Shown here one piece after another: positions 45,381-55,511 of a DNA stretch of 64,000 nt. Position numbers and translations under genes: made by a program. This DNA comes from Paeniglutamicibacter gangotriensis Lz1y (GTDB lineage Bacteria; Actinomycetota; Actinomycetes; Actinomycetales; Micrococcaceae), in contig NZ_AOCK01000005.1 of NCBI RefSeq assembly GCF_000348945.1, forward strand, positions 186,001-250,000, read 5' to 3'. Below the pieces are notes generated by a model. It did no database searches, had not been told where the DNA came from, and saw only the letters and a program-made list of their open reading frames with translations. The stretch's first letter is position 1, and every line of letters begins with the position of its first letter.

Positions 45381-46655
45381 CTACCGGGTCGTTTCGGGCC
45401 GGGCCCGGCGCACCTGGCGGGACTCGACCCGCTCCAGGGCATGCGGCAGGTGCTTGCGCGAGTTCAGCGCGACGACGCCCAACGAGATGGCGCACAGCAC
45501 GATGGTCCCGGCCATGATCCACGTGTTCGAGACCCACTGGGCGATGAACGCCACCGCGGTCGGCGCGAGGAACCCCGCGTAGGCCAGCGTGTAGAAGAAC
45601 CCGGTCAGTGTGCCGAGCTCGTCGGGACCGGACGCACGCTGCAGCTCAAGCAGCCCGCCGACCATCAGCAGCCCGTTGCCGCAGCCCAGCAGGGCCGCCG
45701 CCGCGAGCCCCAACACCGGGCTGTTCAGCAGGATCGCGGCCAGCACGGTGCCCATGCCCAGCAGCACCACCGCGACGCCGGTCAGCAGCGAGCGGGCGCT
45801 GCTGGTGGTGTCTACGCGGCGGGCCAGCGGCTGGATGAGCACGCCGCAGCCCATGGTGATCGCCACCGCCACGGTGGTGTAGGCCAGGCGTTCTTCCCGC
45901 ATGGCCGGGACCATTTCAGGGATGACGACAAACCCCATGGTGGCGGCCGCGAAGACCCAGGGTGCAGCCGGGGCGATGACCGCCCGGAAGCGCTTGCGTC
46001 CGGCGCCGGAGCGCGGGGCGGGGGCACCGCCCGAGGCTACCGGCCTTGCCACGCTCGGGACCGGGCGCGGTTGCCGCTTCCTGGTTTCGGGCAGCCGCAC
46101 CAGCACGAAGAGCAGCGGGACGCAGAGCAGGATGTGCACCACGTACGGGACGATGTCGGGCACCGGTGCCCAGGCCACCAGCATCCCGCCGGTCACCGGG
46201 CCAAGCCAGAAGCCCGCCGAGGTCAGCAACGAGGCCCGCCGCGCCCCGGAGCCCGGCACCGAGGAGGCGTCCCAGGGCAGCTGGGAGAGTTCCTTCACCC
46301 AGCTGGTCGCCGCGGCCATGGCCAGGCCCGTCGCCGTTCCGGCCAGCAGCCTGCCGATGACCAGCGGCACCGGGCCGAAGGCCGAGCCCATCAGCGCAAA
46401 GCTGGCCGCCATGGACAGGGCCACGGCCAGGATCGCCAGCCGCTTGCGTCCGGTGCGGTCCGAGTAACGGCCACCCAACAGCAGCGCAGGGACCAGGCCC
46501 ACCACGTATATGCCCAGCAGCGAGGTCACCAGGACCTCGGAGAATCCGTGCTCCTCCCGGTAATGGACCAGCAGCGACACGTACTGGTTGGCACCCCAGC
46601 CGACCATCATCAGGCTTAGCGCCGCGGGGAACCAGGGTTTGGCGGGGCGGGACAT
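45381..46655 (-). CDS. MFS transporter, tandem copy 2
   Basis: 424 residues, paralog of the gene at 44016-45266: both start MSR..KPWFPAALSLMMVGW and share LLLGGRYSDRTGRK, WVKELSQ and SGARRASLLTSAGFW. It carries an extra Pro/Arg-rich stretch in the central loop (about residues 195-215). Gap to copy 1 is 114 bp, so they may be cotranscribed with this copy first. Confidence 0.88.
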   Translation of the reverse strand: MSRPAKPWFPAALSLMMVGWGANQYVSLLVHYREEHGFSEVLVTSLLGIYVVGLVPALLLGGRYSDRTGRKRLAILAVALSMAASFALMGSAFGPVPLVIGRLLAGTATGLAMAAATSWVKELSQLPWDASSVPGSGARRASLLTSAGFWLGPVTGGMLVAWAPVPDIVPYVVHILLCVPLLFVLVRLPETRKRQPRPVPSVARPVASGGAPAPRSGAGRKRFRAVIAPAAPWVFAAATMGFVVIPEMVPAMREERLAYTTVAVAITMGCGVLIQPLARRVDTTSSARSLLTGVAVVLLGMGTVLAAILLNSPVLGLAAAALLGCGNGLLMVGGLLELQRASGPDELGTLTGFFYTLAYAGFLAPTAVAFIAQWVSNTWIMAGTIVLCAISLGVVALNSRKHLPHALERVESRQVRRARPETTR

Positions 46656-46834
46656 GGCTGAGATCTCGATCCTTCAACGGGCGGTGGCATGCGTGCTTGC
46701 TGGCAAGTGTTTCATGGTTTGACCCCATCAACGGGGTTGATGACTTGGCGCAGCACCGTCCGGGTTGCGGCGCGCCCGATACACTGGGTGGGGTGGGTGA
46801 ACAGCCCCGGCAATGCCCGAATCCCGAGCAGCCA

Positions 46835-47173
46835 GCACCCGCCCTGGTTGAGCGGCTGGTGGCAGGACAGGTGCCGCTGACCGTGTGCCCGCTGTCAAAC
46901 GTGCGGCTGCGAACGGTTGACACCATGGCCGGGCATCCGTTGCGGCGGATGCTGGAGGCTGGACTGAAGGTGTCGATCCACTCGGATGATCCCGCCTACT
47001 TCGGCGGCTACCTGGACACGAACTTTGCCGCGGTCATCGGGCAGTTCGAGCTGAGCCGCGGGGAGCAGGCGGTGCTGGCCCGGAACTCGATCGAGTCTTC
47101 CTTCCTGGAGGAGCCGGCGAAGGCGCGCCTGTGCGCCGAGGTGGACGTCTGGCTGGCCGCCGAACACCTGTAG
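46835..47173 (+). pseudogene. Adenosine deaminase, 3' remnant
   Basis: Only the last 113 residues or so of an adenosine deaminase remain: PLTVCPLSNVRLRTVDTMAG, SIHSDDPAYFGGYLDTNFAA (with the catalytic Asp pair HSDDP) and ARNSIESSFLEEPAKARL. The N-terminal two thirds, including the HxH zinc motif, are missing, so it cannot be active. The frame opens upstream through about 46 unrelated codons. An intact hairpin terminator follows. Confidence 0.85.
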
Positions 47174-47186
47174 CCGGCAGTCAAGG

Positions 47187-47233
47187 GCGCCCGGGAAGCG
47201 AACGGCTGGGAACAACGGTCGCTTCCCGGGCGC
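47187..47233 (+). terminator. Terminator of the adenosine deaminase remnant
   Basis: Perfect 15-bp arms GCGCCCGGGAAGCGA (47187-47201) and complement (47219-47233) with a 17-nt loop, 13 bp after the stop. Confidence 0.8.
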
Positions 47234-47351
47234 GGGATGCACGGCCATCGGGTTCCTGGGGGGAGAACCGGGCCGCGCTTCCCACGGGCGTCGACGCTGG
47301 GCAGCAGCCCGGCAACGACGGCCCTTTGGAGCGCCAGGAAGAACCCTGCAT

Positions 47352-47361
47352 GGGGGGGGGG
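47352..47361. repeat. Run of ten G
   Basis: Homopolymer of ten G in a non-coding stretch between the deaminase terminator and the DUF1445 gene stop. Such runs are prone to slippage and to assembly error. Confidence 0.9.
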
Positions 47362-47436
47362 AACAGGGACTTCCATGGCGGATCGAGGACCACGAACCGG
47401 CTCCCGCTGAAACCGGCTCGTGGAAGAGCTGCCTTG

Positions 47437-48252
47437 CTAGGGCACCAGGTAGTTGCTGTCGCGGGCGTCGGTGATCAGCATGTGCCCGGGCGCGTGGCCG
47501 ATGGCCAGCGCGGGCCTGGATTCCATGACGGCGGCCTGTGGGGTGACCCCGCAGGCCCAGAACACCGGGATGTGCCCGGCGGGGATGTCCACCGGATCGC
47601 CGAAGTCGGGCTTCGACAGATCCATGATGCCCAGTTCCTCCGGGTTGCCGATGTGCACCGGGGCCCCGTGGACCGCCGGGTAGCGGGAGGTGATGCGCAC
47701 GGCATCGGAAACCTGGGAGGCGGGGATCGGACGCATCGACACCACCATGGGCCCGGACATCGACCCGGCCGAGGCGCTGCGGATGTTCGACTTGAACATC
47801 GGTACGTTCACACCCGCCTCGATGTGGGCGATCTGGATGCCGCCCTCCATCAATGCGGTCTCGAAGGTGAAGGAGCAGCCGACGATGAAGGTGACCAGGT
47901 CATCGCGCCAGTACCCGGTCAGGTCGGTCGGTTCGGCGACCTTCACGCCGTTTTCGTAGACCACGTACTTCGGCACGTCGGTGCGGATGTCCCCGCCCTT
48001 CAGCAGTTCCCCGCTGGTCTCCCCGGCGTCCAGCACGCCCAGGATCGGGCAGGACTTGGGGTTGCGCTGGGAGAAGAGCAATACGTCGAAGGCCTGGTCT
48101 TTGGGCACAATGATCAGGTTTGCCTGCGCGTAGCCCAGGGAGAACCCGGCGGTGGGCACCGCCAGTCCGTTGCGGAAGAGTTCACGTGCCTGTGCCGGGG
48201 AGAGAGTGGTGCGATCCTCCGGAAGCATGGTGCTGCCTGGCGTGTTGGTCAT
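47437..48252 (-). CDS. DUF1445 / YcsI-family protein, D-glutamate cyclase-like
   Basis: 271 residues, full length for the family. Motifs include ARELFRNGLAVPTAGFSLGY, NLIIVPKDQAFDVLLFSQRN, FIVGCSFTFETALMEGG and PVFWACGVTPQAAVMESRP. The mammalian relative converts D-glutamate to 5-oxo-D-proline; bacterial YcsI proteins are annotated as hydro-lyases. In Bacillus ycsI sits with ycsF (pxpA), ycsG and kipIA. It follows the Nramp-like gene by 59 bp with GGAAAACACC before ATG 48252. Confidence 0.92.
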   Translation of the reverse strand: MTNTPGSTMLPEDRTTLSPAQARELFRNGLAVPTAGFSLGYAQANLIIVPKDQAFDVLLFSQRNPKSCPILGVLDAGETSGELLKGGDIRTDVPKYVVYENGVKVAEPTDLTGYWRDDLVTFIVGCSFTFETALMEGGIQIAHIEAGVNVPMFKSNIRSASAGSMSGPMVVSMRPIPASQVSDAVRITSRYPAVHGAPVHIGNPEELGIMDLSKPDFGDPVDIPAGHIPVFWACGVTPQAAVMESRPALAIGHAPGHMLITDARDSNYLVP

Positions 48253-48311
48253 GTGAGGTGTTTTCCTTTCGGAAAGCTCGAGGCTGGGGATCAATGGCGC
48301 GGGCGTGGTGG

Positions 48312-49529
48312 TTAGGCCCAGAGCTTGGATAGGCCGGCCAGCGAGTTCCAACCCAGGTAGAGGGTCAGCAACCAGGTCGCGACACCGATTCCCAGCAGCC
48401 ACTTGGGGTAGGCGTAGCCGTGCAGCAGGTCCCGGCGGCGCCATGCGGCGTAGAGCAGGATCGCAAAGCCGAAGGGGAGGATCAGTCCGTTGAAGGCGCC
48501 GGCGAAGATCAGCAGCGTCTGCGGGGCTTGACCCAGGAAGAGGTAGATGACCGCACAGACCGCGATGAAGGCCACGGTGATCAGGTTGCGGGTGCGCTCG
48601 GGGGTGGTGGACTTGGTGATGAAGGAAACCGAGGTGTACGCGGCGCCGATCACCGAGGTCAGTGCCGCGGCCCAGAGGATCACGCCGAAGGAGCGCATCC
48701 CGATCTCGCCTGCCGCATGGCCAAAGGCCTCGGCGGCCTTGTTGTCGCTGGTGAGCACGACGCCGCCGGCGACTACGCCGAGGATTGCCAAGAAGAGCAG
48801 CACGCGCATGATGCCGGTGACGATGATGCTCAGGATCGAGGTCCTGGTGATGTCCTTGACGTTCTCGATGCCGGCCGCACCGGAGTCGAGCATGCGGTGG
48901 GCGCCGGCGTAGGTGATGTAACCGCCGACGGTGCCGCCGATCAGCGTGGTGATGATCAGGAAGTTGATGTTCTCCGGCATGACCGAGTTCTTCAAGGCCT
49001 CGCCCACCGGAGGTGCGGCGACGATGGCCACGTAGAGCATCAGCAGGATCATGATGGCACCGAGCAGCACCACGATCTTGTCCAGGGCCATGCCTGCACG
49101 CTTGGACAGGAAGATCAGGATCGCCACGACCGCGGAAAGGATGCCGCCGATCTTGGGGTCCAGCCCCATCATGGCGTTGACACCCAGGCCGGTTCCGGCA
49201 ATGTTGCCGATGTTGAAGACCATGCCGCCGATGAAGACCAGGGCAGCCAGGGCCCAGCCGATGCCGGGGAGGATTTTATTGCCCAGTTCCTGGGCACGGA
49301 GTCCGGAGACCCCGATGATGCGCCAGACATTCAGCTGGACGGCGATGTCCACCAGAATCGAGACAAGGATCGCGAAGGCGAACGATGCTCCGATCTGGAC
49401 GGTGAATTCGGTGGTTTGGGTGATGAAGCCCGGCCCGATGGCGCTGGTGGCCATGAGGAACATGGCGCCGAGCATTGCTGTGCGCCGGGCTGAAGCACTG
49501 AGCTTCGGTTTTGTGCCTGGAGTGGTCAT
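48312..49529 (-). CDS. Nramp-related transporter (YcsG type), metal motifs missing
   Basis: 405 residues, 11 membrane helices in the Nramp/LeuT fold. Helix 1 reads SAIGPGFITQTTEFT where metal-transporting Nramps have DPGN, and helix 6 reads IGGTVGGYITYAGAH where they have TVMPHN. Both metal-binding motifs are absent, so a divalent metal is an unlikely substrate. Its place before the DUF1445 gene and under the pxp operator points to 5-oxoproline or D-glutamate uptake (inference). Start could also be ATG 49541. Confidence 0.88.
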   Translation of the reverse strand: MTTPGTKPKLSASARRTAMLGAMFLMATSAIGPGFITQTTEFTVQIGASFAFAILVSILVDIAVQLNVWRIIGVSGLRAQELGNKILPGIGWALAALVFIGGMVFNIGNIAGTGLGVNAMMGLDPKIGGILSAVVAILIFLSKRAGMALDKIVVLLGAIMILLMLYVAIVAAPPVGEALKNSVMPENINFLIITTLIGGTVGGYITYAGAHRMLDSGAAGIENVKDITRTSILSIIVTGIMRVLLFLAILGVVAGGVVLTSDNKAAEAFGHAAGEIGMRSFGVILWAAALTSVIGAAYTSVSFITKSTTPERTRNLITVAFIAVCAVIYLFLGQAPQTLLIFAGAFNGLILPFGFAILLYAAWRRRDLLHGYAYPKWLLGIGVATWLLTLYLGWNSLAGLSKLWA

Positions 49530-49597
49530 GATTCCATCCATCGGGTTGCGGGTGACTGCTGTCACAGGGTGGGGAGCGATGAGAAGTACATTACAGG

Positions 49598-49632
49598 TTG
49601 TTGAACAATCCTGGCAAGAGGTTGTTCAACAA
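49598..49632. promoter_or_regulatory. Two GntR-type operators upstream of the Nramp-like gene
   Basis: TTGTTGAACAA (49598-49608) and TTGTTCAACAA (49622-49632), centres 24 bp apart. Each is flanked by G/GG on the left and TC on the right, like the site before pxpA (37576-37590). Confidence 0.7.
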
Positions 49633-51568
<1,936 letters not shown>

Positions 51569-51575
51569 GTCTTCG

Positions 51576-52049
51576 TTACAGCCAGGGCACGGCGCCCTGG
51601 CTGTGTTCGAAGACCAGCGAGGTCTGCGTGGTGGCAACGGCGGGATTGGCCGACAGGTTATCAAGCACGAATTGGCGTACGTCCTTGGAATCTCGCACTG
51701 CCACGTGAATCAGGAAGTCGTCCGCTCCGCCCAGGAAGAACAATTGGGTGACCCCGGGCTTGGCACGCATCTCCTCGGCGAAGGCCGACATCAGGTGTCG
51801 GGCCCCGGGGCGGATCTTCACGAAGATCAAGGCCTCCAGTGCGTGACCCAGAACCTCGGGATCAATTTCCAGGGTGAAGCGGCGGATGACACCGGCCGAG
51901 CGCAGGGCGTTGAGCCGCGCCAGGCAGGTGGAGGGGGCGATGCCCAGTTCCTCGGCCAGCGAGTTGTTGGTGCGCCGCGCATTTTCCGTGAGCATGCGCA
52001 GCAGTCCGCGGTCGATGTCATCAAGCTCGACGGGATTGACCTGGTGCAT
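51576..52049 (-). CDS. Lrp/AsnC-family regulator
   Basis: 157 residues from ATG 52049. Helix-turn-helix at about 8-55 (DDIDRGLLRMLTENARRTNN, GIAPSTCLARLNALRSAGV) and RAM domain (FLGGADDFLIHVAVRDSKDV). Converges on guaB1. Upstream in-frame GTG 52067 and TTG 52091 are alternative starts. Target unknown. Confidence 0.88.
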   Translation of the reverse strand: MHQVNPVELDDIDRGLLRMLTENARRTNNSLAEELGIAPSTCLARLNALRSAGVIRRFTLEIDPEVLGHALEALIFVKIRPGARHLMSAFAEEMRAKPGVTQLFFLGGADDFLIHVAVRDSKDVRQFVLDNLSANPAVATTQTSLVFEHSQGAVPWL

Positions 52050-52181
52050 GTTTTTTTGGGTGATGGCCACGATGCTGCCCGGCTTTCGCAAAGATTCATT
52101 GGTTTCCTGAATCGTACCGATGTTTCTTTGCCTCGGGGATCAACTCGCCGCAGGAAGGACGCTTTCGGGAGGTTAGGCTCG

Positions 52182-52646
52182 TCAGCCGTTGCGGCGGCGA
52201 TGACGGATCCACGCCAAGGTGATGATGACCAATACCAGTGCCCCGGCAACGATCCACTGCCAACCCAAGGCCAGCCAAGCGTAGACCACGGCCATGCCCA
52301 CGGTGGAATAGATGGTGGCCCAGATCAGGCAACCGACCACGACGGCCGGAAGGTAGCGCAGCACCGGCATCCTGGCGATGCCCGCGCTGGCATTTACTGC
52401 TGTCTGGATGCCCACGGTCATGAACGAGAGCGGGATGGCAAAGATCCCCCATCGCTGGATGAAGCGCTCGGCACGGCGGTAGATCGGACCGGTCAGCACA
52501 TGCTGGAAGCGGGTGTGTTTCACCCCGGAGGCAATGCCACGGCCGATCCAGTAGGTGCTGTTGGCCCGGGCCATGGAAAGCAAAAAGAGGAACGCGAAGG
52601 CCCAACCAAAGGGCGCGTCTCTTAACCAGTCCATGAGCCCCAGCAT
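52182..52646 (-). CDS. Small DedA/VTT-like membrane protein
   Basis: 154 residues, about four membrane helices. RRAERFIQRWGIFAIPLSFM and TAVNASAGIARMPVLRYLPA resemble the central part of DedA/SNARE-associated proteins, which are shorter here than usual. Possible lipid or small-solute role at the membrane; not established. Start may be ATG 52634. Confidence 0.75.
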   Translation of the reverse strand: MLGLMDWLRDAPFGWAFAFLFLLSMARANSTYWIGRGIASGVKHTRFQHVLTGPIYRRAERFIQRWGIFAIPLSFMTVGIQTAVNASAGIARMPVLRYLPAVVVGCLIWATIYSTVGMAVVYAWLALGWQWIVAGALVLVIITLAWIRHRRRNG

Positions 52647-52751
52647 ATCGGTGTAGGCAGCACGCTTCGGGCTTTGGTGAGCTAGCAGACAATGAGCGCC
52701 CCGGGTGTCGGTTCCCTCCTCGAATGAGTGCTTAAAACGTGGGTGGGGTGG

Positions 52752-54038
52752 CTACGGCACCGAGCGGATGTTGCGCACCAGCAGTGCGCCGCAGATCCCG
52801 ATGAGGGCCGCGACAATGAACAGTGCGGTATACCCGCCGAGCAGCTTCACCGAGATGAACGCCAGGGTCGGGGCGATGACCTGCGGCAGCGCGTTGGCCA
52901 CGTTGATCACTCCCATGTCCTTGCCGCGGCTCGTGGCCGAGGGCAGCACCTGGGTCAGCAGCGCGAAGTCCACGGCTAGGTAGGCTCCAAAGCCCAGTCC
53001 CAGCACCGCGGCACCGAGGATGGCCCCGGTGAAGTTCTGCGACACGGCAATGATCAAGGCGGAGCAGGCCACCACGATCGAGGAGCCGATCACGTAAATC
53101 TTCCGCTTGCCGCTCCTGTCGCTGACCGGGCCCACGAGCACGGCGCTGATGATCACCATAACCGCGTAGATTCCTGTCAGGATCAGCACCCCGCCGGCCG
53201 GGTTCGGGTAGCGGACCACATCGGTGAGGAAGAACAGCAGGTAGACGATCGTCATTTGGTTGCCGGTGTTCATCATGAAACGGGTCAGCCAGGCCCAGCC
53301 GAAGTCGCGATGAACCATCGGGTTGATCCAGAAGCCCTTGAAGAAATCCAGCAGATTGAAGGACTCCCGGAATTCGCGCGGCAGGGGCGGGTCATTGGGT
53401 CGCACCACATAGGGGATCACCGAAACCACCAGGGCCGCGGCGCAAATGAAGTAGCCCACGGCAATGTTTCCGGAAATCACGAAACCCACCACCGCCCCGA
53501 GCAATACCCCGACGGTCTGCCCCATGGCGGCCAGTCCCCCGATGGCACCGCGCCGGCGTTCGGGCACCCGGTCCGGGATCGTGGCGGTGACCGAAGAATA
53601 TGCGGCGTTAGCCCCGGCTTGAAGCCCGCACCAGCCCAGCAGCATGAGCCCCACGGTGGTGGCCCCGGAGAGCAGCAACAGCGACGCGGCACCCAGAATC
53701 GCTCCAGCGAGGATCCAGGGGGAACGCCTACCCATCTTGGAGACCGTGCGGTCGGAGAGTGCACCGAAGAGCGGATTTGCCACCAATGCCACGGAGGCTC
53801 CGCATGCTGTGACCAACGACAGGATCGCTTCCTTGGACCCTGCATCAATCTCGGTGGCCTGCAAGCCCAGCAACACGTTGATGGGCGCAAAAAAGACGAT
53901 GTTGATGCCGATATTAATGGCAACGATCGAGGCAACCCAACCGGCCTTGACGTTCTTGGTCGGGCTGCGGAGCGCCTCGGGCAGACCGGATTCTCCACCA
54001 CCGGCCAACGCCGTGGGGTCGGTGGGATTGCTGGGCAC
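52752..54038 (-). CDS. MFS permease, sugar/glycoside type
   Basis: 428 residues, 12 membrane helices. NPLFGALSDRTVSKMGRRSP between helices 2 and 3 and GPVSDRSGKRKIYVIGS between 8 and 9 mark the MFS; the long form of the first is typical of SLC45/GPH-type carriers of sugars. GTG start at 54038 directly follows the stop of a 32-residue membrane peptide gene, indicating coupled translation. Substrate unknown. Confidence 0.88.
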   Translation of the reverse strand: MPSNPTDPTALAGGGESGLPEALRSPTKNVKAGWVASIVAINIGINIVFFAPINVLLGLQATEIDAGSKEAILSLVTACGASVALVANPLFGALSDRTVSKMGRRSPWILAGAILGAASLLLLSGATTVGLMLLGWCGLQAGANAAYSSVTATIPDRVPERRRGAIGGLAAMGQTVGVLLGAVVGFVISGNIAVGYFICAAALVVSVIPYVVRPNDPPLPREFRESFNLLDFFKGFWINPMVHRDFGWAWLTRFMMNTGNQMTIVYLLFFLTDVVRYPNPAGGVLILTGIYAVMVIISAVLVGPVSDRSGKRKIYVIGSSIVVACSALIIAVSQNFTGAILGAAVLGLGFGAYLAVDFALLTQVLPSATSRGKDMGVINVANALPQVIAPTLAFISVKLLGGYTALFIVAALIGICGALLVRNIRSVP

Positions 54039-54137
54039 CTAGATCACGCTCGAAAGCATTCCGGCACCAGTACCGAGTACGAGCGAACCAACGAGGATCC
54101 AGGTGATCATTTTGACGCGTTTACGAATTGATTCCAT
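54039..54137 (-). CDS. 32-residue membrane peptide adjoining an MFS gene
   Basis: Begins MESIRKRVKM (basic), then one hydrophobic helix ITWILVGSLVLGTGAGML and a SSVI end. The stop TAG (54041-54039) is followed immediately by the GTG of the MFS gene at 54038. One-helix accessory subunits are known next to several transporter families, for example MetS of Na+/amino-acid symporters. The tight spacing and membrane topology support a small transporter subunit; a leader peptide is the alternative. Confidence 0.7.
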   Translation of the reverse strand: MESIRKRVKMITWILVGSLVLGTGAGMLSSVI

Positions 54138-54241
54138 GGTTCGTTTATCGTAGGCGAGTTCAAGCACGGATGCCCCATCCCACGAAGTGATATTGCGCGG
54201 GCCGCAGTTCCAATCCCGCGAAGACAGATTACGCTATTGGC

Positions 54242-55075
54242 ATGAGCAAACATGGATCCGGGCAACGCCTGTGGGCACCGCGCCACAGCGGTTGGACCCT
54301 GGCCCACCATTTGCTGCCTTCCTTCGTCTTGTTCGCGTTCGTTTCGGCCACTGGAACCTATGCCCTCCTGCATGGCCGCCCGGTGCTCTCGACCGCCTTG
54401 TTCGCCAGCGCTCTGGCCGTGCTGATGGGTATTGTTTCAGCCCTCCGGCGCCCCACCGCCGATCAGCCGGTCCAGGAAGCCGCGGTTGCCACCAGCACCG
54501 GCACCCGCGCCGCAACCTGGTTCCCGATGGTGCGAACCTCGGCCGTATGGGCTGCTGCAGTGATGGGACTGGCGGTGGTGATCTTGGTGGCCAGCATTGC
54601 CTTGAGCGCCAGGCTGCTGTTCATCCACAGTTATGACCCGCTGCTGTTGATTCTGTTGCTCGCCGTGTTGCTGGTCATGGGCGGGGTCTACGTCCTGAAC
54701 CGTGGCATCCATATGGCTCGGGTGGCCGCGACCGCCCAGGAACCCGGCGTCTATCTGACGCGGAGCCGTATTCTGCTCTACGGATCGCGGGGAACCCAGG
54801 AAATTTATTGGAACGACGTCACGGGGATCACGGAGGCGGATCCGCCGCGCCGTAGGCCGCTGGGCAAGCGAGGTCCGGCGTGGATCGTGCTCTCGCAATC
54901 GTTGGAGCAACCCGGAGCTCGGGGGAAACTGGTGATCCCGGTCCATGAGTTGTCGGCAAATCCCGACCAATTGAAGCGCACGCTCGATCATTATTGGGTC
55001 CATGCCGCCGAACGGCTGGAACTTGGCACCGAGGCCGCTCTGCTTCGTGTGGAAGGATTCATCCCACTGGATTAG
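54242..55075 (+). CDS. Membrane protein with C-terminal PH-like domain
   Basis: 277 residues, four membrane helices in residues about 20-160, then a soluble domain of about 110 residues: GVYLTRSRILLYGSRGTQEI, YWNDVTGITEADPP, GKLVIPVHELSANPDQLK. That pattern is like bacterial PH domains (YdbT/DUF2244-like). Not assigned to a known function. Its stop codon overlaps that of the convergent Rieske gene by 3 bp. Confidence 0.7.
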   Translation: MSKHGSGQRLWAPRHSGWTLAHHLLPSFVLFAFVSATGTYALLHGRPVLSTALFASALAVLMGIVSALRRPTADQPVQEAAVATSTGTRAATWFPMVRTSAVWAAAVMGLAVVILVASIALSARLLFIHSYDPLLLILLLAVLLVMGGVYVLNRGIHMARVAATAQEPGVYLTRSRILLYGSRGTQEIYWNDVTGITEADPPRRRPLGKRGPAWIVLSQSLEQPGARGKLVIPVHELSANPDQLKRTLDHYWVHAAERLELGTEAALLRVEGFIPLD

Positions 55076-55431
55076 GTTCGGGTGGCTGCGGTCCCGGGGT
55101 ACAGCAGCACCCTGTCCTCACGGACCTCGATCCGGTGGGTACGGGCGTCACGGACCGCCGGTAGGCACAGGACACGGCCGTCCGGCAGGCAAAAACGCGA
55201 GGAGTGCAGCGGGCATTCGATTTCCTCGCCCTCGATCCACCCTTCCGAAAGCGAGGCCACCTCGTGTGGGCATTCGTCATCCAGTGCGTAGTAGCTCCCG
55301 GTCTCGGCACGAAAAAGCCCGATGTCCTCCTGGTACCCGCTTGTTTCCGTGGGGATCAGCAGTGCGGTGCCGGGCTCAAGCATCTCTGTGGTCCCCAGGT
55401 CCACCGCCGGCAACCCGGTTCCTTCTCGCAT
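55072..55431 (-). CDS. Rieske [2Fe-2S] ferredoxin
   Basis: 119 residues. Cluster ligands Cys54 and His56 in DDECPHEVASLSEG and Cys73 and His76 in IECPLHSSRFCL, followed by PDGRVLCLPAV. This is the small electron carrier of Rieske non-haem oxygenase systems. It follows the reductase gene by 80 bp on the same strand, so reductase-ferredoxin form a pair. No oxygenase component is in the window. ATG 55431. Confidence 0.93.
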   Translation of the reverse strand: MREGTGLPAVDLGTTEMLEPGTALLIPTETSGYQEDIGLFRAETGSYYALDDECPHEVASLSEGWIEGEEIECPLHSSRFCLPDGRVLCLPAVRDARTHRIEVREDRVLLYPGTAATRT

Positions 55432-55511
55432 GTTCCCCACCCCTGATCCTTGGTCTTTCCCCTCAGTCTGACTCCTGTCCAGCCACCGGGGCAAGGGGAC
55501 AGGCCTACTTT

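Noticed and set aside
45324-46619. 431-residue plus-strand frame
   Set aside because: Antisense shadow of MFS copy 2; no recognisable domain.
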